NCBI GenBank assembly: GCA_963920635.1
Contig: OY987298.1
Location: 128,659,735-128,723,734, forward strand
Direction: 5' to 3'
From: Pseudeuparius sepicola
Taxonomy: Eukaryota > Arthropoda > Insecta > Coleoptera > Anthribidae
Length of the DNA: 64,000 nt
A program made the translations under genes and the position numbers. Under the pieces are notes generated by a model. The model was not told the DNA's origin, did not search any database, and saw only the letters and a list, made by a program, of their open reading frames with translations. Positions 22,233 to 32,885 of this stretch are shown piece after piece; the stretch's first letter is position 1, and every line of letters begins with the position of its first letter.

Positions 22233-22541
22233 TGCAGTGTTACATAAGAAGTCGGTTTGTCAAAACAAATTTAATAAAAGCCCAACAGAAAACAAATTAC
22301 AAAATAATAAAGTTTATAACAGACCATGCACTTATTTTACAAAATCTGTTCAAAATTTGAACCAGTGCGCCGAAATTGAATTCGAGGAGTCCAAGCTTTC
22401 GTTCAAGTCAATGGAAAACAATTATTTTGAACAGCTTTTGTAACAAGAAGTGCATGGTCCTTATAAACTTTATTACCTTTTATCTCGTTTTCTGTTTTAT
22501 TATATATTTGTTGACAAATCGACTTCTTATGTAACACTGCA
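22233..22541. mobile_element. TA-flanked MITE, ends TGCAGTGTTACATAAGAAG
   Basis: The 309-bp palindromic element has arms of about 120 bp: left TGCAGTGTTACATAAGAAG, right CTTCTTATGTAACACTGCA, and inner GACCATGCACTT / AAGTGCATGGTC. TA lies at 22231-22232 and 22542-22543. The frame across it is a by-product of the inverted repeat. Confidence 0.88.
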
Positions 22542-22543
22542 TA

Positions 22544-25500
22544 TGATTTCTTGAAAAGCTGAGTCCACATTTTAAGATATTAACTCCCCATTTCCTCCAA
22601 TTTCCCTGTGGTCTCTAAACGCTCTCTTAGAAGTTCCATAACCAAGTCCATAGCAAGGGCAGTGGCGTGTAGGTACATCTACAGTCAAACTTATCCAAGG
22701 GCAGCTATGATATAGAAGAAAATGCATTAAAATCTAGTTTAAGGCATCTATTGGTTTCTTACTCGGTTTCTTCTTACGGTATAAAAGCAATTTGTCAAAG
22801 ACTTGCCAGGGAGGACGGTAAACCTTTCGATGTCTGGTTACTCCACTCACCATTAATGGCAAAATTTTCTCAATGGGTTCCTCAGTCGACAAAAATTGCG
22901 CCGCAGGCGAAAATTCTTTAAATATCTACTCATAGTCAAGCGGTTTATTTGAAGGCCAACTAATTCTTATTATAAGTGCCATAATATGAGCATCAAATAT
23001 TACCTAAGTTAAGGTATGCACGTAGTGTTAATTTTTTCCTGTCGCATTTTAATAAAGCTGTTCTCATAATTACTTGTGTAGTAATCAACAATGACACTTC
23101 TTGGGGATGGGGAAGTAAAAATACAAGTTGGTAGGAACCTATAAAATATTTACGATGTCCTATTAATTCTAGCATGCGTCTATTCAAAAGCCCACATTAT
23201 TTCGGCAACTTTTAACTTCTAACATTCTTCACGTGTCGTAAAACCTATACTTTTATTTTGAGGTGGATAAGGACATATCCATAATGTTTATTGTTTCTTT
23301 ATTTAGCGGGCAAAAAAGGTAGAGATGCGTCTATTTACTAAAATGGGGCCCTCCCCAACTCCCTGGTTGAACACCCCAAACCATCCCTTTATTTACGGCC
23401 CTGATTAGCGTTGAGTGAAAGAAGGCATTTCAGTAGGTTTTGATATCGGGATTTTATGTACCTAGTTACCATTTTATTGTGGTATAATAATTTATTGCCC
23501 TGCGTGGATGGTAGTGCCATTGTTAATATTTTCTTACAAATATTAGATTATAAGAGCATTTAAAAATAATTCTCTTCTTACTTCTTTTCAATTGTTGCCC
23601 TTTCGTGTTTAATTTGGCTAATTATTCTGAGCTTGTGCACAAATTATTGCTGCCTCTACCCATAGACAAATCGTTTTACCGACGTTTTTCCAGTTGATTG
23701 ACTCGACTACTTCTATCAACAAAGGAATTATATTCTAATATCCGATAGTAGGTATTTCCTAAGCATTTGCAAAAGCTACCTACCTACTTGACATTCAAAT
23801 TATATTTTCAGCCATTTTTGCTTTTGCCTAGTCTAGTATTATATGGATTTTTATATGCCAGAACAGTTCCGAACATGACAACCGCAGTAGAAACTTCATC
23901 AGGTACCACAACACCACTGCCAGTTTCAAGAATTCTCATCTATAACTAAAAACTGTGGTTGGCAGTCAGAATGCACGTGTCATTATATTATGGGAATTTA
24001 ATAAATAACTTGATGATGACCTTGCAATGTCGAGACCTAGGTAAGTTCTTACCAACTTATCTGAAAGATCATTGTTACTTAACTAAACAGGTTTTGCTCT
24101 TCATAATTTTAACATAAAAGTACGCACATCCGCAGACCAAAATTGGGAGGTTTTCTTCTTTATACAATTCGGCAGGTGTATAGTTTAATGATTTCCTCCA
24201 ATTAGGCACATGCAGAACGCAAGCTGTATTTCTGAGTTTCAGGTCTCGTCGTTTTTCTAGAATGTACATTTATTGACTAGTCTTTTTCCCAGTAAGAAAA
24301 TATAATATTCTCAACAAACCATTGTGAGCCTCAATATGAGCTTCAGCTTCAGGTTGCTAGTTAATGAAAATCACTTTTGAAACATACCTACTTTTTCTGT
24401 AATAATATTGAGGATAATAATAATGGCTATTGCAGTACCCGAAAGGTGGTGTCGAGGGCAGAAATAAATTTTCGCCAACGATCAATCTTCGGTTCAGTTT
24501 AGAGTTATAAGTGTCACGAATGTAAATAGTAGTCGAGGTATAAGTTATGCTATACCTAAGAAAATGGAGTCTATAATCCTCACCCAACGCTCTAATTCTG
24601 ACGTTTATTAACGTTTATAACACAACATATTTTACCACACAACAAACCAAGAGCCGGGCACCGTCGTCAAATGTGTCAGAATCGTCTTTATTCACATGTG
24701 TCCGGTATGAATTTAAATGAGAGGTGTCGTATAATTGACAACCTTGTCGTCAATGAGCGATCGAAGGATCGAAGTAGGGATAGATAGAAGGCAGCTAATT
24801 CCCCACGAAGATGCATTCTAAACATGATATACTGGGTGTACCGTGATCATGATTCCGAACATTCCTGCGAAGTGTCTAGTTAATTTGCCCGATTGCCCAA
24901 ACTCGAACTGCAAGTTAACGGTTGTTTGCGGGCGTATTTTCTACTGGGGGGCTGTAGCCCCTATGGACAAGCGGCCACTGTAACACTCGGCTCAAGACGC
25001 TTATTGTAACGCGCATGCGTAGCTGTGTTTTCTACGCCTACGTATAGGGCTTTTCTTTCACTCTGTCGTTACGTCAACCGTAAACTAGAAATTGAATTTT
25101 GAAAATACGTCAAACGTCTAAAAACTTATTATGAGCGATTTTGAGAGAAACAAAAAACGGCCAACAAAGGGATATAAGCAAAGTAATCTTCAAGTCTCCT
25201 TCAGGAGACGTCTTGGCGTTACGTTTTAAAACATGCTTTAACTGTACTTTTGAAACTTGACATAAGTATTCGATCTTTGCTGCACCCTTACGTCAGTGTG
25301 TTTCGTCTACGTAATACGTAGATATTATTGGGGTTTGCTTTAATTGTCTGGATGGAAACCGTAGGGTATATCCCGCTATCCCTACACTTTCCTGATTCAA
25401 AGCCAAAGCCTGGAGTATTTTTACTTACTTCCAAATGACAAACTTTTATGAAATGTCCTGGTTCGGTATTCAGCGAAAATTTTATAGCGTTAGTCCATTA

Positions 25501-25608
25501 GGAAAGTACTTACTATGGATAATAAATACCAGACTGCATTCATTCAAGTTGGCTTTTATACAGTATACGAGTAGGTACAAAAATGATGGGGACCAATAAT
25601 TATTGAAG
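22544..25608. other. Intergenic stretch with orphan element ends, no gene seen
   Basis: No exon could be supported. CAGTGGCGTGTAG at 22658-22670 and TACGGCCCTG near 23394-23403 look like isolated hAT-type ends without a partner. Perfect short hairpins include GTCTCCTTCAGGAGAC (25193-25208) and GGGGCTGTAGCCCC near 24947-24960. The 24.6-25.4 kb part is richer in CpG than its surroundings, but no promoter could be named. Confidence 0.5.
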
Positions 25609-25808
25609 CCCCTGGCTTAAAAAGGGTGTAAGCCACAAGTACACTAATATTGAGATTTCTGATTTAACTTAATATTTAATAAGGGTAGAAGCCACACAAT
25701 TAGTTTTTCAACTATTAGTTGACATATGGCGCCACCGTATCAAAATGACCTTATTCATATTACTATTTTACCGGCAAAAATTTCAGAATAAAGCTATTAG
25801 CCACCGAT

Positions 25809-25970
25809 ATGGATGCTCAACATGCTAGACCGTCTCGCGAAAATTATTATTTTTCTAGTGGCTTGGAGGATGATAATGAGAATCTGTGGGATTCGGATGA
25901 TAGCAATGATAGTATAAAGGACAGGGACTATTTTGCAAGTGATAGTAGTGACAGTTCTTCGTTATCCTGA
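25809..25970 (+). CDS. Small acidic Ser/Asp-rich ORF (53 aa) inside element
   Basis: The ATG at 25809 opens 53 codons beginning MDAQHARPSRENYYFSSG and ending in a Ser/Asp-rich tail, DSSDSSSLS, before TGA. Acidic, Ser/Asp-rich N-termini are typical of piggyBac-like transposases, so this may be the remaining N-terminal stub of a deleted transposase (inference from composition only). No catalytic residue or domain is present, and the protein is not recognisable by sequence. Confidence 0.4.
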   Translation: MDAQHARPSRENYYFSSGLEDDNENLWDSDDSNDSIKDRDYFASDSSDSSSLS

Positions 25971-25997
25971 TGCACAACAGGCAGGAGTTTATCCTAC

Positions 25998-26144
25998 TGT
26001 GGCATATACCCTTTTACAGAAATTATTTCTTATTTAATTTTGACTTGTTTGAGGCTTACTCCTAAATTTCTGCGGCATATAGCCTTTTACCGAAATTATT
26101 TTTCTTATTTAATTTTGACTTGTTTGAATCTTACTCCTAAACTT
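25998..26144. repeat. Two tandem copies of a 73-bp unit
   Basis: TGTGGCATATA at 25998 and TGCGGCATATA at 26071 open two units, both running through TTTAATTTTGACTTGTTTGA and CTTACTCCTAAA. They lie within the 25609-26449 element, next to its subterminal motifs. Confidence 0.85.
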
Positions 26145-27512
26145 CAAATTTTATGATTATTTACCTAGAAAACGTCGTGTTCATTTGACAACACCTGAAA
26201 AGGAGGTTTATTTTGGTGTAATAAGGATGCAAGCCACAATTTTTTTAAATAAACCCCCTTTAACACTAATATAGTGCATTCTTTTACTATTGGACTTTAC
26301 ATAAAGCACAATAGGTGCTAATTCCCGTGTTCCTAGAACTTTAAAAATAAATTATTTTTTAAATTGGATTTGACATATTTAAATATATGTTTAAACCTTT
26401 TTTTCTCAAAATATGCCAAATGTGGCTTATAGCCTTTTTAAGCCAGGGTCTTAACAAGAGAGAAGAAATGTATACCGGATACCAGCAGACCAGTCAGTCT
26501 GAGGGAGGGTATTAAATACATGGCAAAATGTTTTCTTTCTGAAATAAAGATTTTACCAGCGGTATCTAGATAAGTCTCGCGGTACCAAGATAAATCTACA
26601 ACTAATTACTTAGAACTAGAACTTACTTACATACCATTATTACATGCCTACATACCTACTAGGTAAACAGACCCTCTGGATCTTGTCTAAATCTATTCAT
26701 GAAAGAGACTCTGGGAATCCCCTATTCTCCTAATCCATTGCGCACGCAACCGCATGCACCACCGTTCACCGTTTACTGTTGTCCAGTGTTTCCAGTAATG
26801 TTTTACTTTATTTGAAAGCATATTCTGATCAGTAGCGTGCCCATGGGGGGGGGGGGGGGTTTCGGGGGTTCAAACCCCCCCCCCCAAGCAGGTTACATTT
26901 TCAAACGAAAAGTGAAGAAAAAAATTGAAAACAAGAGAAAAACCGAAAAACTACTCTACTAAACTACTCTATTAAACAAAAATGTTATCTTTTATGAGTT
27001 AAAACAAATGCACACTTTGTAGTCTAAAAACGGATATTCGGATAATGATAATAATTGCACTGTACAGTTCTCCTTCTGCGGCGTAGCTACAGGGGTAGGG
27101 GTACAGAATACAGATGATCAAATACATCTGTACCGTCAAATGGGACGAATCGGGACGCTGCGCTGGGGTCAATCGGGACTCGGGGCAAACAGGTTTTCGG
27201 GAAAATAACTCGCCGCGGTGTCGCGAGGCTAATCCCATATAGCAAAATTACATTGGCGGAATATTCTGATAATATTTTTTCAGAGAACATGCATATTGTA
27301 GGAATATTCATAAAAACTGTAGAAACAATATCTGATCTGAACATTCAGGCAACATTCAGGTGTTTGTCTTTTGAAGGTACTATTTCACGTATTATAAATA
27401 TCCACAAATATTCATTGAAGATTAATTTGAAACTTCATAGAAGCATTTTTGTATGTTCTATGTATATCCATTTAATATTCACGTGTAAATTATAAAATAA
27501 AAAAAAAATGCT

Positions 27513-27587
27513 AACGCCGGGTGCAGGGTTCGAACCTACGACCATCGATTTACAAGTTCAACGCTGACCAACTGAGCCATCGACGTT
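27513..27587 (-). pseudogene. tRNA-like sequence, Thr(UGU)-type anticodon, likely degenerate
   Basis: On the minus strand a box A (TGGCTCAGTTGG) and box B (GGTTCGAACCC) are spaced as in a tRNA. The loop CTTGTAA presents anticodon UGU, the T-arm pairs (GTAGG/CCTGC), and the outer 7-mers AACGTCG/CGGCGTT pair. Faults: three extra bases between T-stem and 3' acceptor strand, a three-pair D-stem and a mismatched anticodon stem. A T-run follows at 27510-27502 and could stop Pol III. A tRNA pseudogene or the head of a tRNA-derived SINE fits better than a working tRNA. Confidence 0.5.
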
Positions 27588-27618
27588 CTTGGAAATATTG
27601 ACTAAAAATAGTGTAAGC

Positions 27619-28059
27619 CACGATAGACTTACCCACGGTATGTCATTGCGCATGTTGTGACGTCAGTTGAGAATCCGAATTTAAGTTGCTCCGTATGTTT
27701 TACACAGCAATAGATACTTTTTTATGGGTTTTTGCTTATTTCTTTTAAATAAGTGTTGTTAAAAATATGTAGAATTTATTACTAGATAAATGAATGAATA
27801 TTGTGTTAATAAAAAACACATTTAATTTGATATGCTGACTGCATATACGCTGACTGCACATCCCAGCATTTTTGGCCTATTTCAATGCACTGTCGAGCTG
27901 GACTGACGATCAGTCAGTTGTTTACACTCTTTTTCTTGACACATGAAACTGTAAACTATAAAAAATCGTAAAACACAACCGCAGCCGCTGCATTATTTAG
28001 AATTCGTGTTGCCTTGTTTTCGGATTCGTTAGTTACATACCGTGGGTAAGTGTATCGTG
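27619..28059. mobile_element. 441-bp element with 8-bp TSD GTGTAAGC
   Basis: Terminal inverted repeats CACGATAGACTTACCCACGG and CCGTGGGTAAGTGTATCGTG (one mismatch plus termini) are bounded by exact GTGTAAGC at 27611-27618 and 28060-28067. The 8-bp duplication points to hAT or P-like transposition. No coding capacity. It lies inside two older elements. Confidence 0.87.
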
Positions 28060-28889
28060 GTGTAAGCTACAATCTCGGTGACGTCATGATATTCCAGTTA
28101 TCGCCACTCGTGAACATTCATAAGATATTTGCTGTATGAATATACTATTTAACATGTTCCAGCAATATTCCAAAATTGCACATTCCTACGTGCCTGTAAT
28201 GTACTTAAGTTAAATGTTCAATTTGTAAATATTTATAAGAACCACTAAGTTAGGAATATGTTACACAAGATATTGTGAAAATATACATCATTTGGACATT
28301 CATCGAACATATTTGTATCTACGCTTAACAAATCTTGGTTATATTATGCACTTACTGAACATATTTCGTAAAATATTGTAACAATGTTTTATAAATATGG
28401 GGGAACATTTTTTGCACATTAGGAACTTATTTTGTATATTCAAAAAATATTAGATGCTATATGGGATGTTTTCAGGTCGGATATAGTAGTCGGAACTCTT
28501 AGTCCAAGTCCAAATCCAAAAAACGAAAACTTGATTTTGGATTGTAGGTTTATTAAAATAAGTTTTGTTCCTTTTTAAGAAGTTTTTTTTTTAATTTTTA
28601 GTATATTTTTTAACTACCAGTCTTAGATTTTTCTCCCCCCCCCCCTTCCATTCTTCCTCCCCTAAACCTCCATTCGCTTAACCCCCGAACCCCCCCAGAC
28701 ACAATTTCTGGGCACGCCACTGATTCTGATGATAAAACTCGGTAGGTACTGCAGTGATCCAAAAATTATGTTTTGTTGGCAGTTTTCGGGCGGGTTTCCA
28801 TGCTCTACTGGAAAACCAGTTTAATAAATTATTACACTCACTGATGCTCGGGGAGCTCGTTCTAGTGGTGGTGCAAAAGCTCATAAAAT

Positions 28890-28956
28890 GATGGTATTTC
28901 GGGGGGGGGGGGGGGGGGTTGAACCCCCAAAACCCCCCTCAGATACGGCCCTGAGT
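28890..28956. repeat. Remnant of a hAT-like end with G-run
   Basis: A G19 run is followed by TTGAACCCCC...CCCCCTC and AGATACGGCCCTGAG, the style of sequence seen at the ends of hAT elements here (CAGTRGCGT + G-run + TTCAACCCCC). No matching left terminus was found. Confidence 0.5.
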
Positions 28957-30958
28957 GAAAGTATCTTCGGAAAAAATGTTAATTGTCCCAAATTCTTTTT
29001 TTTTTATAATTCTTATCTTAGCACCAAACTTACTGGTTTTGGGATACAATTTTTCTTTTCTTCTATATCAAGTTAGGTACCTATATTTATCCGATTGTGC
29101 AAATTTAGTGCCAAATTAGGACCAATACACTAAAATATAGCCAAAAAATTGCCTACCGGAAAAACTGTTATTAGAGTAAAAGGATTTAAAATATTTCCCA
29201 AAACAGAACACTTTTGCGTACAATTTTTTACTTAGGTACCTAATAAGTTCATACATACGACACAGCAATACGTTTCAAATTTGTCTTTAATGGACTGGAA
29301 GCCACGGAAGAAGCAGAATACTAAGTAGGTATTCTCGTTTAATTATATAGGTAGGTACCTACTCCGTAATTCATTTACTTGAATACGTTTTATAACCAAA
29401 CTTTACAAGAACCCGAAGGAAAAACAGTATACTTTTAGGTACCTACTTATAACTATTTATAGGCCAATAGTCACTTCTTTGCTAGAGGGCATGAATTTAA
29501 ATTAAAATTATGTAAAATAGAGTTGAAATGACAATGAAGCAGCTTTCAAACAATATTGGCCCTTCTTGTTTATTAGAGGTATGTACATCCAAGTTCAGGC
29601 AACACCCCCTGTATTATCGGTGGTACCGGTTCAGGTAGGTAGAAATATAAGCCCATGAAGCGATGTAGCCAACTTGAGCGTATCTATACTTATTTAAACT
29701 ATTCTTCTTTCCTCGTTTCTTAAGTATCTACCTTTTAGGTATCTTGTAAAGCTCTAAATATAAACAATTCACTTCCCTAATTTTGATTAACCTTCATTTA
29801 AGTAATTATATTTAACAATTAGTCAATTTATTATCGGCAATACATTTAGAGCAAAGCTTATAGTCCGATAACTACATCTACTTTTACTTAAAATAAAAAT
29901 TATTCCAAACTTGTGAGGCTCCCGTAAGGTTATAGGAAACGGTTCGCTATAGAGGAAGGACATCTTCGAGGACGTGCTATATTATGTTTGCAAATAGCAA
30001 ATATAGGTTTAAATTTATTTTATAATTACATTTCATAATTTCTAAGCTGTATCATGGGACATACCTACGCCTTGCTATTATTGGCGAGAAAGCATTTTTC
30101 TTCAGAAAAAAAGGGGTATTGAATACGTAAGTAGGCAAGTATTTTTTTACAGAAATAAATAAGCCTAGATACCTTTTTACCAGGCTACTCCCTAGTGGTA
30201 TATTTTCTTTGCCTTTAGCCTTTAAAAAGACATGCATTGTTGAACTGTATCAGGTAGGTATAGGTACCTACCTAAGTATACCTACTAGTTATAACAGAAA
30301 ACCAGTAGGTACCTACATATCTAGTAGGTACCTATCCATATGAAAAAAGAGGATAATTCCTAAAAATTCAAGAGTTTCCAAGTTAGGAATGTAGAGATGT
30401 TTAGGGTTAGAAACCTACCTAAGTATTAAATCTATTGAATTTCAATGATGCACGATAATAAGTTAGGTATACCTACTTAATGGCAAGAAATGTTATTATT
30501 GCTGATTGGGGATTTGTTTTACTTTGGTTTGGGGGTAACTTCGGGTAGGGAAGGTAGGTAGGTACTTATCTCTAGAAATTACTCGTGTTGTACATAGTAA
30601 ATATATTAAAAGAAAACAGCGAAGGATAAAATAGAACTTAGTAATATGTCGTCTAAAAATATGAGCCGTCAACATACCTATGTTAATTTGTGAAGACATT
30701 TAATTTTTAAATGTCCACTATTAACAATTTTAGAGTACCTACGAACGTTTGGCCCACGCATGAACCCGTGCTTTATTAAATCCCATGATGTGTAATCCGC
30801 GACCCACGTTGTTAAATTAGCGGCCGATTAGGTATTTTGTTTCCCTCTGAAAGCTGCAGGCTGCAGACATAGGTATCAACTTATTTAGTTTAGCCACTAC
30901 TATTTAGAAATGAACAAACATATTAGAGCTTAATAATTATAGAATACCTACTACACTC
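28957..30958. other. Intergenic DNA rich in TAGGTACCTA palindromes
   Basis: No exon found. The palindromic string TAGGTACCTA or close variants recurs densely (about 29350, 29438, 30260, 30308, 30325), often extended by TAGG units. The concentration at 29.2-30.6 kb is visibly higher than elsewhere in the window. Confidence 0.55.
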
Positions 30959-31740
30959 AAAAGCTCACCCAAAAACGGTTACAAATTACGAACTGCAACA
31001 AACATTTTGACAACCGCTGTGGCGCACACCGCGTACGAAAACACGTTGTGTTTGGTGCATGCTTACTTACCTTTTAAATAGACATTTAAATCGTGGAACG
31101 ACTGATAGGGGGCACGGGCGCGCACTTCGAAATGTTTTCGCGAATTTTTGCGTACAGGACCGACGTAGATAGGGCGAAACGTTTGGCGGAACGGCGCCAC
31201 TACCGTCCGGTTCGTGCCGATCTTTTTACTTCAACAATCGGGCGACCCAACACGTTCAAGTTATCGCTGAAGGGAGCAGCAAGCTGTCTGTAGACCAAGC
31301 AACAGTTGTTTTGGGAATGCAGGACCGCACTCGGGGCGATTTGTAAATCGTTTGATCGCCCAAATTTCCTTGTTTTTTTTTACGTGGGGAAGGGGAAGCG
31401 TAGAGAGGTGAAGTACACAAACCGGTAAAAATGAATTTTCAAATTAGGCGCGCGCCGAATGTCGGGCGATAACAGCGGACGTATTTCGGTTTTTCCGCGG
31501 TTTTTAACGAAGTGTCGATGTTGCAAAAGGTGAAAAGTAGTGTGGTACAGTTTGAGCTGCGTACAGTAAAAATGCATCCGGATTATATCCACAAATACTG
31601 CAGTGAAATACGGGCGGTGCCAAAAGAAAATTTGAAAATTCATTTTCTCGGAAACTACGCCAAACCGGAAAAAACGAAGGCCAGATTCGTGTTCAGGGGC
31701 CTTGAAAATAGAGGGGTAGCCAAAATTACAAGAAAATAAT
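30959..31740. other. CpG-rich patch; candidate promoter and minus-strand first exon
   Basis: The GC and CpG content (CGCGCGCC, GGGCGCGCAC) stands out from AT-rich surroundings. On the minus strand, TTTAAAAG|GTAAGTAAGC (donor at 31070-31061) is a strong 5' splice site, so 31071 upward could be a non-coding first exon read leftward. Cdk4 is the next minus-strand gene downstream, and its leader appears spliced, so a link is possible (inference). Short plus-strand frames at 31093-31293 and 31512-31739 show no recognisable domain. An exact 18-bp inverted pair (AATGAATTTTCAAATT-type) lies at about 31429 and 31630. Confidence 0.4.
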
Positions 31741-31954
31741 CGCGTGTGGGTTCCACCATTGGAAATAATTACCCAAAAACCTACTATGTAAACTAGGTAC
31801 TTTTATATAAATAAAAAACCCAGTGAATAATTTTGTCTATGCTTAATTTATAAAATAAAAAGCTACAAAGTATAGAGCTAGAGACTACAATCGCAGGCCT
31901 ATATATCGAAGCAAAGCCTTATTCGTTGTTTTGCCAGTACTAAATTTGATTTAA

Positions 31955-32386
31955 CCGATTTTAATGAACGCTGCACGTATGCTTGCAGAAAGGACTGACC
32001 ATTGACAGAAAACTCCAAAATGGCTGATCTTCTGATTTCCAAGATGGCGGCCACACTTGAAAAGTGTGTGTTTTCCTTGGGCTAATTATTTTTGAAAGAA
32101 AAATTCCCGAATAATGCAACCGGAAATAAGCCATAAATTTAAAAAATGTTATTGCGATTTTCCTCACGCTCTCACGTCTTAAAATGTAGAGGAAGGCCCA
32201 TTTAATCGATATTTTATATCGGTTGCATTATATTGACATTTTTTATTCAGGAATAATGAACCCAAACAAAGTTCCAAATTTAAATACCGCTGCCATGTTG
32301 GATTTTAAAAAATTAACCATATTAAAGCGTTTTGTCAATATTTCGTTCTTTTCTGCAAGCAACGATGCGATGTTTTTTAAAATCGG
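31955..32386. mobile_element. TTAA-flanked MITE, ends CCGATTTTAA
   Basis: The inverted arms include CCGATTTTAAT...GCTTGCAGAAA on the left and TTTCTGCAAGC...TTAAAATCGG on the right. TTAA sits at 31951-31954 and 32387-32390, as in piggyBac-type (or Kolobok) transposition. No ORF. Confidence 0.85.
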
Positions 32387-32529
32387 TTAATAACCAATAT
32401 ATAATTTTTTAAGTTATCAATATAATTTTTGCATTTTTGGAAAAATGTACTAAAGTAAGTACCTAAAGAGAAAGAAGAAGACTTAAACCTAAATAGTAGT
32501 AAACAGTACCCCAAGAAATCAGCACATGA

Positions 32530-32885
32530 AGGCGGCCAAAAACAGCCTTCAGCGCCCTCTGGCGGTCGGGCAAAAATGGTGGAGGTGGAAGCCCCATTAG
32601 AGGTCCAGCTTTATTTATATTTTATTTAGGAGGACTATAGCTTTCTATAGTCACTGCCCAAACGCCAAAGGCTTCATCTAACAACCTTTACCCCAACTCA
32701 ACCGCCAACTGTCCCATAACATAAAGCCAGTGACTATAGACATTTCTATAGTCACTGATAAAGCATAATGACTCCGTCTGACCTTGAAGGAGGAGAGGTT
32801 TTAGTGGGTATGCCCCCTCGGGGGTGACTCCCATTCGCGTGGTTCAATAAAGGATTTCCTCTCCTTCCATCCAAAACAAAAAAAA
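32530..32885 (+). mobile_element. 3' end of a non-LTR retrotransposon with A-rich tail
   Basis: GGAGAGGTTTTAGTGGGTATGCCCC near 32800-32820 resembles the text after the LINE reverse-transcriptase scrap at 62.9-63.0 kb, suggesting a shared 3' UTR. An AATAAA (32848-32853) and an A-rich end (AAAACAAAAAAAAG, 32874-32887) complete a typical retroposon 3' end. The 5' boundary is uncertain. A micro-palindrome has inserted within it. Confidence 0.55.
32721..32764. mobile_element. Micro-palindromic insertion 5 (30 bp) with 7-bp TSD
   Basis: The insert is 32728-32757: CAGTGACTATAG, six bases (ACATTT), CTATAGTCACTG, arms exact. It is flanked by ATAAAGC at 32721-32727 and 32758-32764. A related half-palindrome (GACTATAGCTTTCTATAGTC then ACTG) lies 90 bases upstream at about 32646-32669, without a visible duplication. 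Confidence 0.9.

Larger units (their letters stand above)
25609..26449. mobile_element. Non-autonomous DNA element with subterminal AAGCCAC motifs
   Basis: The inverted ends CCCTGGCTTAAAAAGG (left) and CCTTTTTAAGCCAGGG (right) are 16 bp and exact. The motif [AT]AAGG[GA]T..AAGCCACA recurs inside (25623, 25680, 26225), and TGGC.TATAGCC appears near the right end: clustered subterminal repeats of the sort that bind transposase in hAT or piggyBac-like elements. I could not identify the target duplication. It encloses a 53-codon acidic ORF and a 73-bp tandem duplication. Confidence 0.78.
27234..28464. mobile_element. Inverted-repeat element rich in GAATATTC/GAACATT motifs
   Basis: Short inverted ends CCCATATAGC (27234-27243) and GCTATATGGG (28455-28464). 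Both subterminal regions are packed with short related motifs (GAATATTCAT, GAACATT, AATATT), which looks like clustered binding sites. It sits inside the hAT element and contains the tRNA-like sequence and the 27619-28059 element. Target duplication not resolved. Confidence 0.6.
26830..28722. mobile_element. hAT-type non-autonomous element, TSD ATTCTGAT
   Basis: The left end is CAGTAGCGTGCCCATG followed by a G15 run, the right end CTGGGCACGCCACTG preceded by C-rich DNA. An exact 8-bp duplication ATTCTGAT sits outside both ends (26822-26829, 28723-28730). CAG ends and 8-bp duplications are hallmarks of the hAT superfamily. The 1.9 kb of interior encodes no transposase; it is filled by another inverted-repeat element (27234-28464), a tRNA-like sequence and an 8-bp-TSD element (27619-28059). 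Confidence 0.92.

Noticed and set aside
23767..23949. 60-codon hydrophobic frame with an upstream TTTTCAG acceptor
   Set aside because: No start context, no domain and no matching neighbour exon.
31512..31739. 75-codon ORF in the CpG-rich patch
   Set aside because: No known motif; the inverted 18-bp pair across it and the splice signal on the opposite strand make coding unlikely, though not excluded.
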